This document shows, piece after piece, positions 55,201-64,000 of a stretch of DNA of 64,000 nucleotides. How positions within the stretch are numbered: position 1 is the stretch's first letter; each line of letters starts with the position of its first letter. A model generated the notes under the pieces. The model did not search any database. It had not been told where the DNA came from and saw only the letters and a program-made list of their open reading frames with translations. The DNA lies in assembly GCF_050624435.1 (NCBI RefSeq), contig NC_134541.1:5219983-5283982 (forward strand), in the 5' to 3' direction. This stretch comes from Tenrec ecaudatus (taxonomy: Eukaryota; Chordata; Mammalia; Afrosoricida; Tenrecidae). A program made the position numbers and the translations under genes.

Positions 55201-57434
55201 ACCCAAGGACAGCATTGTTTTCCTCCACTGCCTCTGTCACATCTACTGGTTTATAGAACCTTCGTGCCTTGGATATATTTTGTAAACGTCCTCAAGTCCC
55301 CCCCCCTTTTTTTTGCAGGGCAGAGGCAATAAAACAAAAACAATCTGATTAGAACTCGGATGCAAATAACGACACAGATATGGTATCTAAAAGGAAAAAT
55401 GCTGAATGCCTACTTGATATTTTCCCAGCTTGATCTGTTGTCCATCATGAACACAGGTGCTTCATTGCTTGCCAAGCTGGCGACTACGCCTTGGATAATA
55501 TTTTCGATAGATGCAAGAACTTCAGAACTAAAATCACAAATACACTCTGATTCCACCTTAATCATAGAGCAGGCTTTTACAGCATGTGACACACGAGAAC
55601 AACACAAGAGGAACTTTTGATTTTGTCTGTGGTTTTTTAAGACTGGAAGTCCATGTCAGTAATGCTCTCTCCCACTGAACCTTGACAGCAGCACACCAGG
55701 ACCATTGCCTTCATAGCGAGTACTTAGGGAGACGTGTCATTTGCTTACAACTTCCTGCAAGCCTCAAATAATTTCCACTTGAAGTCAGGGTTCCCTTTCA
55801 ATCAAGTAGACAATATAGTTTATAAATGTATCCTTTCTAATTTTTCTATCAACTTTTCATCTAGAATTTAGAAACAAACACATTGGTTTGAGCGTCTACT
55901 GATAAATGTTTTCTATTAGAAGTGACGGACCACTGGCTTTGAGCTCCATTTTTTCCCCCTTTCTAAAACGTAGGACAACACTATTCCAAAAGAAACAGGC
56001 TTGCAGCACATCGCCCTAATTGATCTCATGCCTGGAATCAACTCTTGAATTTTGGTGATACAGAAAGGAAAAAAAAAAAGTTTAATCATTACCATGAAAA
56101 TAAAGTGTCAGGCCTGTACCAAATGGTTGACTTGGCAACTATTAGACCGTTTTACAGCACAAAATTAAGATTGAGCCCAGTTTTCTGTCAGCTGACTCTT
56201 TAATTTCATAAGCCATTAGCTTTAAAAAATGTTCTGTTCCAAACACAATTAGCCTATTGCCTGGAGTGGGTGACCCAAATGAAATACAGAAAAGAGCGCA
56301 ACGTTTTAATGTTATGCCCACGCCAAAGCTTTCACTGAAAAATCAGATCTCCGAGGATGAAGTTTAAAATCAAGATTTTCTAACAGTGAGAGGTAAGTAA
56401 AAACGGACACAAACATCTCATTAAGTTTTCCTGTTGGAGGATGGGAAAATGCTCCACAAAACTGTAACCAACCTGAAAGACACAAACAAATTAATTTATA
56501 TCTGTGGTATAAACAAGGGGCTTCCCACTCCTTCCAAGGAAATTCTTCTGTTAAAAATGTGTTTGTTTATGGTTGTTTTTGTTTTGTTTCAGGGAGTTGG
56601 CTCAGACTTACAAATCACAGGCAGGCATTTGTTTAGCCATGAAAACCCCTGTTGGTGCAACCAGAGGGCAGATGACCGGAGCCAAGCAACAAAGCACCGG
56701 AAGTAAAGGAGACCAACAGCAGAAATGTGTTCCTGCAGTGAATTCTGATTGGGTAACTGGTCAATTTTTGAGATTCATTTTAAAAAATTAATATTAAAGA
56801 AAAAATAATGAAAATATGCACATTCTTTCCATTTCCATCTACATGTCAAGAAAACCTCCCCTTTGTCTTAATAGAATTCAATTCAAACATTTATGTTGAC
56901 TACCTGGTAATTTTGAGAAAACGGTTGTTGACTAATGACTATTGAATTTCCCTTAAAAGAAAAAAATGGGAAAAAAAGAAGCTCCAAAATCTTTTAAACA
57001 TTAGTATAATCAAAGCAAAAGAAACCCACCACCCTCGTCAGTCTGGCTGTGGGGGTTCCGGAGCATTGCAGAAGGGGCACGTCTAGGAAGGGAACATTCT
57101 AGAAGCCGCGCAAGGGGCGCCCTAACCAGGCTTTGGGGGGCGGCAGAGCGGGCTCGGGGTGGGCCGCCCAGGGGTGCCCTTAGTGGGGGAGCAGTGAGGA
57201 GGCCCTGCTCCCGTGACGTCAGACAGACAGGTGGTGATGGGCGCCCCACGTTCGCCCCTCCTCAGTCCGCCCCTTCCTTGAACATGCTCGGTCCCTCATA
57301 TACCTCGAGGCCCGGCTCGTCTCCCCTCGAGCGGGCGCCTCGCCCCCTCTCCTCAGGGCGGCCCGCAGCGAAGCCCTGTGCCGGTCCAGGGCCTCGAAGA
57401 AGGAGGCCGCAGGCCCCTCGGGCGCCAAGGCCAT
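43979..57434 (-). CDS. SPO11: SPO11, meiotic double-strand-break transesterase (TopoVI-A family), 13 exons, 396 aa
   Basis: SPO11 pairs with TOPOVIBL and cuts DNA in meiotic prophase, staying attached to the 5' ends through a tyrosine. Exons on the minus strand: 57434-57304, 55527-55414, 53589-53501, 53049-52983, 52764-52656, 52099-52013, 51211-51175, 50653-50544, 48987-48888, 48432-48395, 46904-46828, 44817-44706, 44098-43979. They total 1,191 nt, 396 codons plus stop, the human length. The catalytic tyrosine is Y138 in RDIYYTD, in the winged-helix 5Y-CAP domain. The Toprim metal ligands are E224 (LIVEKD) and D277/D279 (LVDADPHG). The C-terminus NKLKFGGWI is invariant in the family. Exon 6 is the most divergent from the human protein as remembered (NLSFTEEDG for NLRYIEEDG; CMGCST for CTCGAT). 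All junctions are GT/AG and in phase, so the gene looks intact. Confidence 0.96.
44706..44817 (-). CDS. SPO11: SPO11 exon 12 (residues 321-357)
   Basis: Acceptor tttcag|GTTAAA, donor CGAGAA|gtatgt. Encodes LNVPQNTLIPLTKRDQ through PFWRRE. Confidence 0.95.
46158..46236 (+). repeat. (GGGA)n(GA)n microsatellite in SPO11 intron 11
   Basis: Several GGGA units pass into an uninterrupted run of more than 25 GA repeats. Confidence 0.97.
46828..46904 (-). CDS. SPO11: SPO11 exon 11 (residues 295-319)
   Basis: Acceptor attccag|TCCATG, donor CAAAG|gttaga. Encodes SMSFEAHNLTVPAIRW through PSDLQ. Confidence 0.95.
46951..47143 (-). mobile_element. SINE (AfroSINE type), minus, SPO11 intron 10
   Basis: accaaacccactgttctaga, gtcgaactgctaaccttgca, gatgccaccaggactccttt. 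Ends only 47 bp upstream of exon 11. Confidence 0.82.
47161..47321 (-). mobile_element. SINE (AfroSINE type), minus, SPO11 intron 10
   Basis: gtacaggacagggtagaact, catcttttcaccactgaggt, ctacatcacaagagctcttt. Confidence 0.8.
47350..47530 (+). mobile_element. SINE (AfroSINE type), plus, SPO11 intron 10
   Basis: ggaagcaccctggtggcaga head; gggattgactcgatggcagt tail. Opposes the two minus copies beside it. Confidence 0.85.
47620..47745 (+). mobile_element. SINE fragment, plus, SPO11 intron 10
   Basis: ccttgggaacccacaggagc and ggggtcagaatcaactccat; head poorly preserved. Confidence 0.7.
48395..48432 (-). CDS. SPO11: SPO11 exon 10, 38 nt (residues 283-294)
   Basis: Acceptor gaacag|GCATAG, donor TCCCTG|gtaagt. 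Encodes IEIMCIYKYGSL; human has M where this has the final L. Confidence 0.94.
48888..48987 (-). CDS. SPO11: SPO11 exon 9 (residues 249-281), Toprim DxD
   Basis: Acceptor ctttcag|GGAAAG, donor CCACG|gtaacg. Encodes GKGVPDLNTRLLVKK through TLVDADPH, carrying D277 and D279. Confidence 0.96.
49502..49721 (+). mobile_element. SINE (AfroSINE type), plus, SPO11 intron 8
   Basis: gagccctagcagcctagtgg head, ggcagttcaaacccacccag, agtcagaatgaacttgacgg tail. Confidence 0.85.
49901..50191 (+). repeat. GC-rich minisatellite in SPO11 intron 8, about 59-bp unit, 5 copies
   Basis: Units start gaggcaggnctgt at 49,901, 49,960, 50,019, 50,076 and 50,120 (59, 59, 57, 44 and 65 bp), followed by a partial gaggcag. 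The 44-bp unit lacks the tgttcttgcccagtgaggc part. Confidence 0.92.
50544..50653 (-). CDS. SPO11: SPO11 exon 8 (residues 213-248), Toprim E224
   Basis: Acceptor atcacag|ATGTCA, donor GTTACG|gtatac. Encodes VITDAKFLLIVEKDATF through PCIVVT; E224 is the first Toprim metal ligand. A second AG lies exactly 12 nt inside the exon. Confidence 0.95.
50804..50973 (+). mobile_element. SINE (AfroSINE type), plus, SPO11 intron 7
   Basis: gagccttgggggcacgggcc head; ctatcctgtcctacaagggc and ccagaatcagctcgagggca tail. Between exon 8 and microexon 7. Confidence 0.78.
51175..51211 (-). CDS. SPO11: SPO11 exon 7, 37-nt microexon (residues 200-211)
   Basis: Acceptor aactcag|GCTGTT, donor CGGA|gtatcc. Encodes AVAVPSNIQGLR plus the first base of codon 212. 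Without it, exon 6 (phase 0) and exon 8 (which needs one carried base) do not join in frame, so it is required. Confidence 0.93.
52013..52099 (-). CDS. SPO11: SPO11 exon 6 (residues 171-199)
   Basis: Acceptor tttccag|TTATCA, donor TCCACA|gtaagc, phase 0. Encodes LSTSKGLVAGNLSF through GCST. This is the least conserved stretch of the gene. Confidence 0.94.
52250..52478 (+). mobile_element. SINE (AfroSINE type), plus, SPO11 intron 5
   Basis: acaaggccagcagtttgagc, ggtgaaagatgaggctgtcg, tgtcctacagggttgctaag. Confidence 0.75.
52656..52764 (-). CDS. SPO11: SPO11 exon 5 (residues 135-170), catalytic tyrosine exon
   Basis: Acceptor ttcatag|AGACAT, donor CACATA|gtaagt. Encodes DIYYTDSQLFG, with Y137/Y138; Y138 is the residue that attacks DNA in this family. 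Ends VPRRSLHI. Confidence 0.96.
52983..53049 (-). CDS. SPO11: SPO11 exon 4 (residues 113-133)
   Basis: Acceptor ttcccag|CACTAA, donor AAAAG|gtaagc. Encodes LILKILSMIYRLVQS through YATK, leading into the catalytic motif. Confidence 0.95.
53501..53589 (-). CDS. SPO11: SPO11 exon 3 (residues 83-111)
   Basis: Acceptor atgacag|GTTTGA, donor TTTTG|gtaaat. Encodes FEDSVGLQMVSHCTTRK through KSAQNF. Codon 112 is split 1+2 and becomes Ala, as in mouse. Confidence 0.94.
54170..54433 (+). mobile_element. L1 3'-end fragment with A tail, plus strand, in SPO11 intron 2
   Basis: Runs from about gtcgctggtgcccgccc to a 13-A tract at 54,421-54,433. The words gcacagaacagaactaaa and gggactttgata recall the elephant L1 3' end. 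Confidence 0.5.
54752..54963 (+). mobile_element. SINE (AfroSINE type), plus, SPO11 intron 2
   Basis: gctggttcaaacccaccagc, gagatatgaggctgtctgct, gctggatggcagtgggtgg. Confidence 0.85.
55060..55215 (+). mobile_element. SINE (AfroSINE type), plus, SPO11 intron 2
   Basis: tgagccctgcaggtgcaacg head; ttactgactcagaatcgaca tail. Ends about 200 bp from exon 2. Confidence 0.75.
55414..55527 (-). CDS. SPO11: SPO11 exon 2 (residues 45-81), alternatively skipped in the family
   Basis: Acceptor attttag|TTCTGA, donor ATCAA|gtaggc. Length 114 nt, a multiple of three, so skipping keeps the frame. Encodes SEVLASIENII through RSSWENI. In mouse and human the alpha isoform lacks this exon and beta keeps it. 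Confidence 0.95.
55528..57303 (-). other. SPO11: SPO11 intron 1, unannotated
   Basis: AT-rich intron of about 1.8 kb with no named repeat recognised; the last 260 bp toward exon 1 are GC-rich and belong to the CpG-rich promoter region. Confidence 0.5.
57304..57434 (-). CDS. SPO11: SPO11 exon 1 (residues 1-43, two bases of 44)
   Basis: Starts MALAPEGPAASFF, matching the family start MAFAPMGPEASFF. Donor CTCGAG|gtatat. The ATG has G at +4 but C at -3. The frame stays open upstream, with two more in-frame ATGs at 57524-57522 and 57500-57498; the start was chosen by family alignment. Confidence 0.92.
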
Positions 57435-57600
57435 GAGGGCACGGAGCTCTTGGCCGCCGCAAGCCCTTCTGAGGGAAGCACGCCTTTCCGGGCTTTTCAT
57501 TGGCCACACATGCGCACACGTCATCCGTGGGAGGCGGGGCCAGAAGGAGGCGGGGTCAGGAGGGGCGGGGCCATGAGGAGGCGGGGCTTGTCGCAGCTCC
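57435..57600 (-). promoter_or_regulatory. SPO11: SPO11 CpG-rich promoter region
   Basis: GC-rich DNA with many CpGs surrounds exon 1 (about 57,040-57,680). Upstream of the start lie an inverted CCAAT (ATTGG) at 57499-57503, a CRE-like ACGTCA at 57518-57523, and three GC boxes at 57531-57540, 57562-57570 and 57578-57587. The transcription start was not identified. Confidence 0.6.
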
Positions 57601-57889
57601 TCCCCCGGGCTGAGCGGATGCGCCCAGGGCCCACTTCTCAGGTGTGGTCCCGCCTTGGAAGCTAGTCGGTGTGGGTGGTGCTCGCCTCCTGGGCCACAAG
57701 GTGTGGTGAATGAGGACGTGGATGTGCAAGGCAGCTTGGAATTGTGGACCTAGAATTCCTTGAGATGATTATATTTAGCTTCCCTTTCTTCTTGCTGATT
57801 GAAGTAGCAGCAGCGACTTTCATTAAAACAGAATTATGGAGGCCCAGTTAGGCATTCAGATCAAAGGCTGCATTGCATCGGGCAAATCG

Positions 57890-58310
57890 GCTGCACGGGA
57901 CCTGTTTAGAGGGTTGAAAGTAAGGATGTTACTATGAGGACTAAAGGGTGCTTGACCCAAGCCGTGGTATTTTCAATCGCTCCATATGCGTGAGAAAGTT
58001 GGACATTGAATACAGAAGACTGAAGAAAATTGATGCGTTTGGATATTGAAAGTACTCCGAACTGCAAAAAGGAGTCTGTCTTGGAAGAAGTATAGCCAGA
58101 GTGCTGCTTAGAGGCAAGGATGGCCAAGCTTGCTCTCATGTACTTTGGACACATTGTCTGGAGAGACCAGTCCCTGGAGAAGGCTGTCATGCTTGGTAAA
58201 GTAGAACAGTGGACAAGAGGAAGGCCCTCAGCGAGGTGGATTGCCATCATGGCTCCGACAATGGGCTCAAGTACAGCATGTCCCATTAGCAAGTTAGACT
58301 CTGGGTTCGG
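57890..58310 (+). mobile_element. RTE 3'-end fragment, plus strand
   Basis: Contains gtcttggaagaagtatagcc, tactttggacacattgtctg and agaccagtccctggagaagg in the order of the RTE ORF C-terminus. Lies about 450 bp upstream of SPO11. Confidence 0.8.
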
Positions 58311-58767
58311 CCTTGATTAAGGCCAAACAAAAACCCTACCCTTATTACCGTTTCCATCGTGGTTGAAGTCTTACAATATTCATTTCACATAGCCGATCTC
58401 TTCTAATTCTTACAGCAACCAAGGGGTCCCTAATGCCATCACCCCGGTTTCGTTAGGAGGAGGAAGTGAGGTCCATATTGCTCTGGCAGCCCTGGTTTCA
58501 AATTCCAGATGGACCACTTTGGAGGGCTCTCAGAGTCAGCAAATGGAATATAGAACACCCGGGTGAAAATGGGAATTCAAAGAAAACAACGGCTATTGGG
58601 GCACACAATTTTATTAAGAAAAATAGTATTCAGGTTTTATCTGAAGGGCAGATTTAATTGGAATCCTTCTGTTGCTGTTGTCTTGTTGCTTTTGACGCTG
58701 CAGCTGCACCCAGTTTTCCCGCTAAGGCATTAGGGGCACATACCCTTCTGGAACAGAAGTCCTGAAA

Positions 58768-58932
58768 CCCCAAGCCCACTGCCATGGATCAAGTGAATTG
58801 GGACCCTACAGGGCAGACTAGAACCACAGAAAAGCAGCCTGCCACATCTTTCTCCAGCTGATGACTTTCTGGGTTCCAGGACCAGCCTTGGGGTGACAGT
58901 CAAGTGTTTTAACTACTGCACCATGTACTAGA
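58768..58932 (-). mobile_element. SINE (AfroSINE type), minus
   Basis: ccaagcccactgccatggat, accctacagggcagactaga, taactactgcaccatgtact. Confidence 0.75.
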
Positions 58933-59377
58933 GCGGATGCTCTGAGCACCCGGTTTGCAGAAGGCTGCGGATAGCAGTGAAAAGCCAACACCCATTTGCA
59001 GAGTCCCCACGTGGGTTAAGCCTCCACTGAATTCTGTCTGATCATGAACTTGGGATGAGAACAGTCTTGCCCTGGTACAGAGTGCATTGAAAAGTGGATT
59101 ACCTCCACCCCTCTCCAGCCAGCCCAGGGAAGCCCAGTGCCCCTTAGGGACTTGCCTGGATGCACCCTCTATGGAGATCCTTGAAGGTGAGTGCGATGGG
59201 TGGAGGGTGTTAATGCCCTGTCAGCCATGCCCTGAGTGATTTGGTCAGGAGGCCAATCTTGTAAATTCTTCTGACATAATGTCTCCCACCCATGGTGCCC
59301 TTTCCACTTCTGTGGTCCCACCCAGGAGTTTCCCTTGTGTTCCCTGCCTTATTTAAACAGTAGTGTGGTTATGAAGG

Positions 59378-59552
59378 GAGTCCTGGTGTAGCGGTTATGA
59401 GTTGAGCTGTGGTCTCCGTGGTCAGCAGTTCAAAACCACCAGCAGCAGCTCCTTGGGAGAAACACTGGGCTTTCCACTCTCATAAATGGTGACAGTCTTG
59501 GAAACCCACAGGGGGTCTCTGAGTCACCATTACCTCGATGACCATGAAAGTT
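59378..59552 (+). mobile_element. SINE (AfroSINE type), plus
   Basis: gggagtcctggtgtagcggt head, cagttcaaaaccaccagcag, gaaacccacagggggtctct. Confidence 0.88.
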
Positions 59553-60139
59553 TCGATAAGTAAGTGGTTACGAATGCTTACTACAACCGCATGCTAATGG
59601 CCTCCCTCCCCGGAAGATGTGTCTTTGTCTCCTTAAATTACATTTGTGATTGGGGTCTCTTTTGTGCCCCCCAAACAGCCACCAGGGCTCTTCGGAGCCG
59701 ATGGTAGGAATTTTGAAGCACCAGGGACGGAGTTCTTGTCTGTATGCCTGCATGGGAGAGACAGGAGCAAGCTCCTCTCTGGACTGGGTGGGGCCTCGGA
59801 GCCTGTGGGAGCCTGTTCCTGCACAGATGGGGGTCGGAGACTGGACCCCTAAGGCCCCACTCCACCTACTCCCGAGAACCGTGTTGATCCCTCAGCTCCC
59901 AGATACCAGGCAGTTCCCAAAATGGAAGCTGGCTTTGCATCGCACGTAACGCTGCTCACAGCCCAAGGGGAGGCAGACTCTGAGGAGAAGCAGGGGACCA
60001 TCTCAACACTTGGGTTGACAGACCAGTAAATGCATTTAGAATCAGACAAAGAGGTAAATACAATCACCTTCCTCTTTCATAGGCTGGGAGAGGCTGAACC
60101 ATTTGAACAAGATGGCACCGCCTCCCCCAAATTACAGAG

Positions 60140-60365
60140 CACCCCCACCTTGGTGGCACAGTGGTTAAGCTTGGCTGTTGGATCAGGGGGGGAAAGATGG
60201 AGTAGCCAGATCCCATCAGGGGTGCAGTCTTGGAAGCCCTTTGGGTTCAGTCTCTGTCCTACAGGGTCGGTCTTTGTCTTATAGGGTTGGTCTCTGTCCT
60301 ATGGGGGTGGTCTCTGTGCTATGGGGCAGGTTTCTATCTTCTGGGGTTGCTATGAGGCGGAATGA
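60140..60365 (+). mobile_element. SINE (AfroSINE type), plus, with internal tandem expansion
   Basis: ccttggtggcacagtggtta head; tail ggttgctatgaggcggaatg. The middle holds the five-copy 20-bp repeat. Confidence 0.8.
60250..60349 (+). repeat. 20-bp tandem repeat, 5 copies, inside a SINE
   Basis: Units such as gtctctgtcctacagggtcg and gtctttgtcttatagggttg follow in 20-bp steps. The unit equals the ctgtcctatagggtcg part of the AfroSINE, so it arose by local amplification within that SINE. Confidence 0.9.
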
Positions 60366-62464
60366 ATGAAGCGTTCTAAGTGAAAGGCTTAGGGGCTCCC
60401 CAGGACTCTAATCTGACCTCAGTGACCCCTAGCATATGAGGTAACCCAGAACCTGGTAGCAGTATGTCAGCATTTCAGGGGGGCTTCTGCGTGTATGGCC
60501 CTGCCTGCCAAAGGGGCTCTCCTTCCTGCTCATGAATGGCCTTGAAGGCCAGCGGGTCAATCTGGGCATGTTATCGGGGGTGGGTGGGCATGGCTCTGGC
60601 TCTTTGGAATGAATCTTTGCACTGCACAGACCCTTTCTCTACCCCTTGGCATTGGAGTCAGCCTAGGGCATCGGCCTTACAAGATCCAACACAGAATGAA
60701 AGTCCGGGCCTGGAGGGTTGGGGAGGGAAGGGGCACAGACAGGGAATAAAAGTCCACAGGGAGCAGACCCTGTAATAAACCTGGCATTCCTGTGGGGAGG
60801 AGCCCCAGGGGCAGACTTGAAAGGCCTGGAAGGGGCTCCCACCTGGGCAGACAAAAGCAGGCAGTGCTAGCCTGGCCTTCCTTCCAGCCCAGATGTGTCT
60901 GCCCTCCTCCTCCGTCTGGGGCCTCCAGGTACCTGCCTCCATGCAGGTACAGGAGCAGAGCCCCTCCCCCCTCCCCATCAGCGGTTTACAGCACCCCAGA
61001 TCAAAGACAGAAACCCAGCTAAATTACTCTGGCAGCTGGCAACTGAAGCTGGCAGGTACCCACTCCCAGGTCCTCTCCCAGTGTCCCCAGCTTCACTCAT
61101 TGGGGGAAACAAAGACTTCACCATCAAATCCACACTGGCGAGTCTTTCCCAGCAGCCAACCTGACCCCAGAATCTCAGGTCCAACCCTCCTCTTCGAGTC
61201 ATGTTGAACACAGGCACAATTAGTGTTTCAGCTCGGGAAACCAAACCCAAGCCCACCAAACAGAGGATAGCCACCCCAGAGGGGCCGAGCCCGTGGCCCT
61301 TCCAGGGGCAGTCTGCCTCCTCTTCCTCCCATGGAGATATGACCTCTGACCTTTGGATGAGCAGCACTGTGCTTCCAGGGCTGCGCCTTCCAGTTCTAAC
61401 ACCTCCTTCAAAAAAGGGGGGAGGAGGGGGAGGCAAGGGACAAGTAGCCAAGGAAGAGGCTGTCCTACTTGTCACAGATGAACAAGTCTGTTTGTTTGCT
61501 CTCAGAGAGAGGGGGACAGCTCACTGCCCAGCCGCCCTCAGCATCATTTTCCATCACTGACAACTCCCGGCTAACCTGGTTTCATGCCCACTTCTCCTTC
61601 CAGCAAAGCTCAGGGCTCATCCTCTTCTGCACACAAATACTCCAACCTGTGTCTGCGAGAGACACCTAGTTGTTGCCAAGTCCGTCCCAACTCGGGGTGA
61701 GCCGTTGTGCCTAGGAGACTGCTCCACAGGGGCTTCAAGGCTGGGACGGTCAGGGAGCCTGGCTGCCAGCCTTATCTCCTGAGGCATTCCTAGCTGGGTT
61801 CACACTACCCACCTTGAGGCGAGTCCCTGAGCCCTGACCTGTCTGCACCCCTGAAAACAAGCACCCTAAGACCAGGAACACCCCCGAATCGCAATCCCAC
61901 GGCCAGAGGACGGCTGCCGACGATGCCACTTTCAGGGCCCATCTCCTCGTCACTGCTGAGCCTTCTCCAGTCTGGATTTCTATCTTTTCATTTTAATACA
62001 ATCACTTTTATTTTAAAGCAATATTAAAATGCAAATGAAAGGCATCTAGCAATCTTTCTGTTTCCTCTGCTTGTGTTTAAATCAATGCAACTTGGCTAAC
62101 AAAGCCTTCTTGTTCCACAAAGGAGAGCGGGAAATTTTAATTCAAAAGGAGGGAGGCTTCAACACCCATGTATTCATAAGGGCCCTTGGCAGCACAGGAG
62201 AGGTGTGGCTTGTTCTTTGATGTGATTCTGCAAACTAAGGACTCCTTCCTTTCAGCCGAAGAGAGAAATTCCAAAAGTCGGGTCCTGGTTTTCAAAAGTC
62301 GTCTGTTCGAGCTCTCAGGAATCACAGCGGGTCGTGGCTGGCCCTGGGTTGCTACGGCCCTTTTTGCCGCAGAGTCGGCTCTGCCTCATGGCGGCCTTCT
62401 GTGGGGCAGCAGGAAACCTTACCTGGTCCTGTGCCATCTCTGCCATCAGAATATGTTTGGGTCC
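60366..62464. other. Intergenic, upstream of SPO11, no gene recognised
   Basis: Only the short SINE/RTE tail at 61.7 kb was recognised. In human, BMP7 lies further upstream of SPO11, but none of its exons was seen. Confidence 0.4.
61668..61742 (-). mobile_element. SINE/RTE tail fragment, minus
   Basis: gttgttgccaagtccgtccc and ctgctccacaggggcttcaa. Confidence 0.45.
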
Positions 62465-62560
62465 TGTGGTGGTCAAGTGCTGTCAGGCGGGTTCCGACTC
62501 ATAGTGACCTCCTGTCTAACCGAAGGAAACACCCCAGACAGCCCACCACCCTCACCTTCC
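62465..62560 (-). mobile_element. Short RTE/SINE 3'-end remnant, minus strand
   Basis: The words gtgctgtcaggcgggttccg and actcatagtgacc match the RTE terminal sequence in reverse. Too short to assign further. Confidence 0.4.
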
Positions 62561-62779
62561 CTGCCCTTGGTATTTGTCGCCCATGGAGGGTCCTATTTAA
62601 AGATTTCATTGAAGTTTGATGACTTAGGGGGCAGGATTTCATGTGTGGCTTGAAAGTTGGGGCTCTCCGCTCTATGTGTAGGCCTTTGATGGGAGAGCCC
62701 TAAGGTTGGGAAGTCCCGAGCTGGTCTGGGCCTCTCATTGCTAAACACGGTTCCAGCTGACTCGCCCACCAGCCTGATC

Positions 62780-62970
62780 CCACCCTCACTGCCATGGAGT
62801 CATTCAAACTTGTAGCGACCCCCAAGGTAGACCAGCCCGTGGGTCTTGAGTCTGTTCGCCTTCTTGGAGTGGAAAGGCGTGGGATTCTCTCACGGAGCAG
62901 CTGGTGGTTTTGAACTGCTGGCCTTGAGGTTAGCACCCCACATGTAACACATTACCCCACCAGGGCTCTT
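62780..62970 (-). mobile_element. SINE (AfroSINE type), minus
   Basis: ctcactgccatggagtcatt, gtggttttgaactgctggcc, cattaccccaccagggctct. Confidence 0.85.
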
Positions 62971-64000
62971 GTACAAAAGTCCTCCAAACTGGCCCAGGCA
63001 CTGGGATGGAGCGTCAGGCAGGAGCAGCCCTTGCTCAGTGCACAGAGCCGGATCTGCAGGAGGTCCTGAAATGGTTCCCGGAGAATGCGGGTTGGCTGTT
63101 TCCTGCTGGCCCAGCCGGATTCCTGCACTTGCTCAGAGCTTTATGTCTTTCTCCCTCACAGTTGGGCCAGGCTGCTAATGGTTCCACCCCTCCCCCTGTC
63201 CTCCACCTCCCCCTAGGTCAGGACCGCTGAGGCCATGACCTTGGGACACCCCACCACAACAGCTCTCAGACAGCACCGACATCTTGTTCACTTTCCTCTT
63301 TGAAAGTTGTTCGACACTACAGAGAGTTGCTTTGATTTAAGGAGACTTTAAGACTTCTTCAATAATTCTCCTCCCTGTCGGCTGCTGCTTTTCTTGTTTG
63401 TTTTCCATGTTTCAAAAAGGGCTCCTGGATATTGGTTTTGCTAGAAGGAGGCTTCTTCTGCAAAATCCAAGAAGGTGAGCTTGGTGCCAGGAGCAGGTGA
63501 GCTGGCACTTCTGGGGGTGCCCCTTCCTGTCCCCCGATTTCCAGGCTTGGGAACACACCAGAGGGTCCACCCGGAGTGTCTTCCCAGTTCCCAGCCCTCT
63601 CTTCCGCTATCACCCATCTGTGGGCCTCCCTCTCCCACCCAAAACCCTAAACCAGCTGGAGACTCCTCCCCACGGTGACGCCAGGACTTTCAGAGTAGCC
63701 CAGGTTTCAGAGGCTAACGGTGAATGGTCGTCCAGAAGCTGGAGGCCCGGCTTCCCTTCCAAGGCCCTTCTAGGTAACCTTGACGCTCCAGCCTATTTGG
63801 GAGCCACCAAGTGAGCACGTGAGCCATGTGTGCCATCCTTCCACCTCCCTGTGGCTGCATGTGTGTGAATCAGTCTGGGCTGTGCCAGTTGCAAGTGCCA
63901 GGATGCCAAAAATAAATGACTGAATCCCCACATCCGGGGACTTCAGGCTGAGCTCGATTCAGTCGCTCAAACAGAATTTTCAGACACCTGGGTCTTTCCA
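62971..64000. other. Intergenic, nothing recognised
   Basis: No gene, RNA or repeat could be supported in the last kilobase. Frames here show no family motif. Confidence 0.4.

Noticed and set aside
58311-64000. BMP7, expected upstream of SPO11 from human gene order
   Set aside because: No TGF-beta-family exon was recognised; in human the gap is tens of kilobases.

Overview
The window is mammalian nuclear DNA and carries two host protein genes, RAE1 and SPO11, both on the minus strand and head to tail: SPO11 at 43,979-57,434, then RAE1 at 20,699-32,155 with its promoter near 35,350. The same pair, in the same order and orientation, lies on human chromosome 20q13.31. Every coding exon of both genes could be placed. 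The RAE1 exons sum to exactly 368 codons and the SPO11 exons to exactly 396 codons, the human lengths, with phase-matched GT/AG junctions throughout.

The repeats point to an afrotherian, most likely a tenrec such as Echinops. About forty tRNA-derived SINEs of the AfroSINE type are scattered on both strands. RTE (BovB-like) LINE fragments and L1 3' ends of the kind I remember from elephant and tenrec are also present. Three SPIN (Space Invaders) hAT copies occur; among afrotherians these are known from tenrec. The species call is inference from remembered repeat sequences.

Layout. 1-20.4 kb is downstream of RAE1: no host gene seen, but RTE pieces (including one inverted, twin-priming-like copy), an L1 carrying a nested full-length RPL26 retrocopy, an L1 3'-UTR fragment with an internal duplication, a six-copy 43-bp minisatellite and a duplicated compound microsatellite. 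20.4-35.4 kb is RAE1, ending in a CpG-rich promoter with NRF1, ETS and CCAAT motifs. 35.5-43.9 kb is intergenic and repeat-rich, with a perfect hAT-type MITE and a long inverted repeat. 43.9-57.45 kb is SPO11, including a 37-nt microexon and a skippable second exon, with a CpG-rich promoter. 57.7-64 kb is intergenic with RTE and SINE copies and no recognised gene.

The two genes do not share a pathway. RAE1 is a WD40 mRNA-export and spindle factor that docks on NUP98. SPO11 is the catalytic subunit that makes meiotic double-strand breaks. All motif and coordinate statements were read by eye; similarity statements rest on remembered protein and repeat sequences, not on a search.
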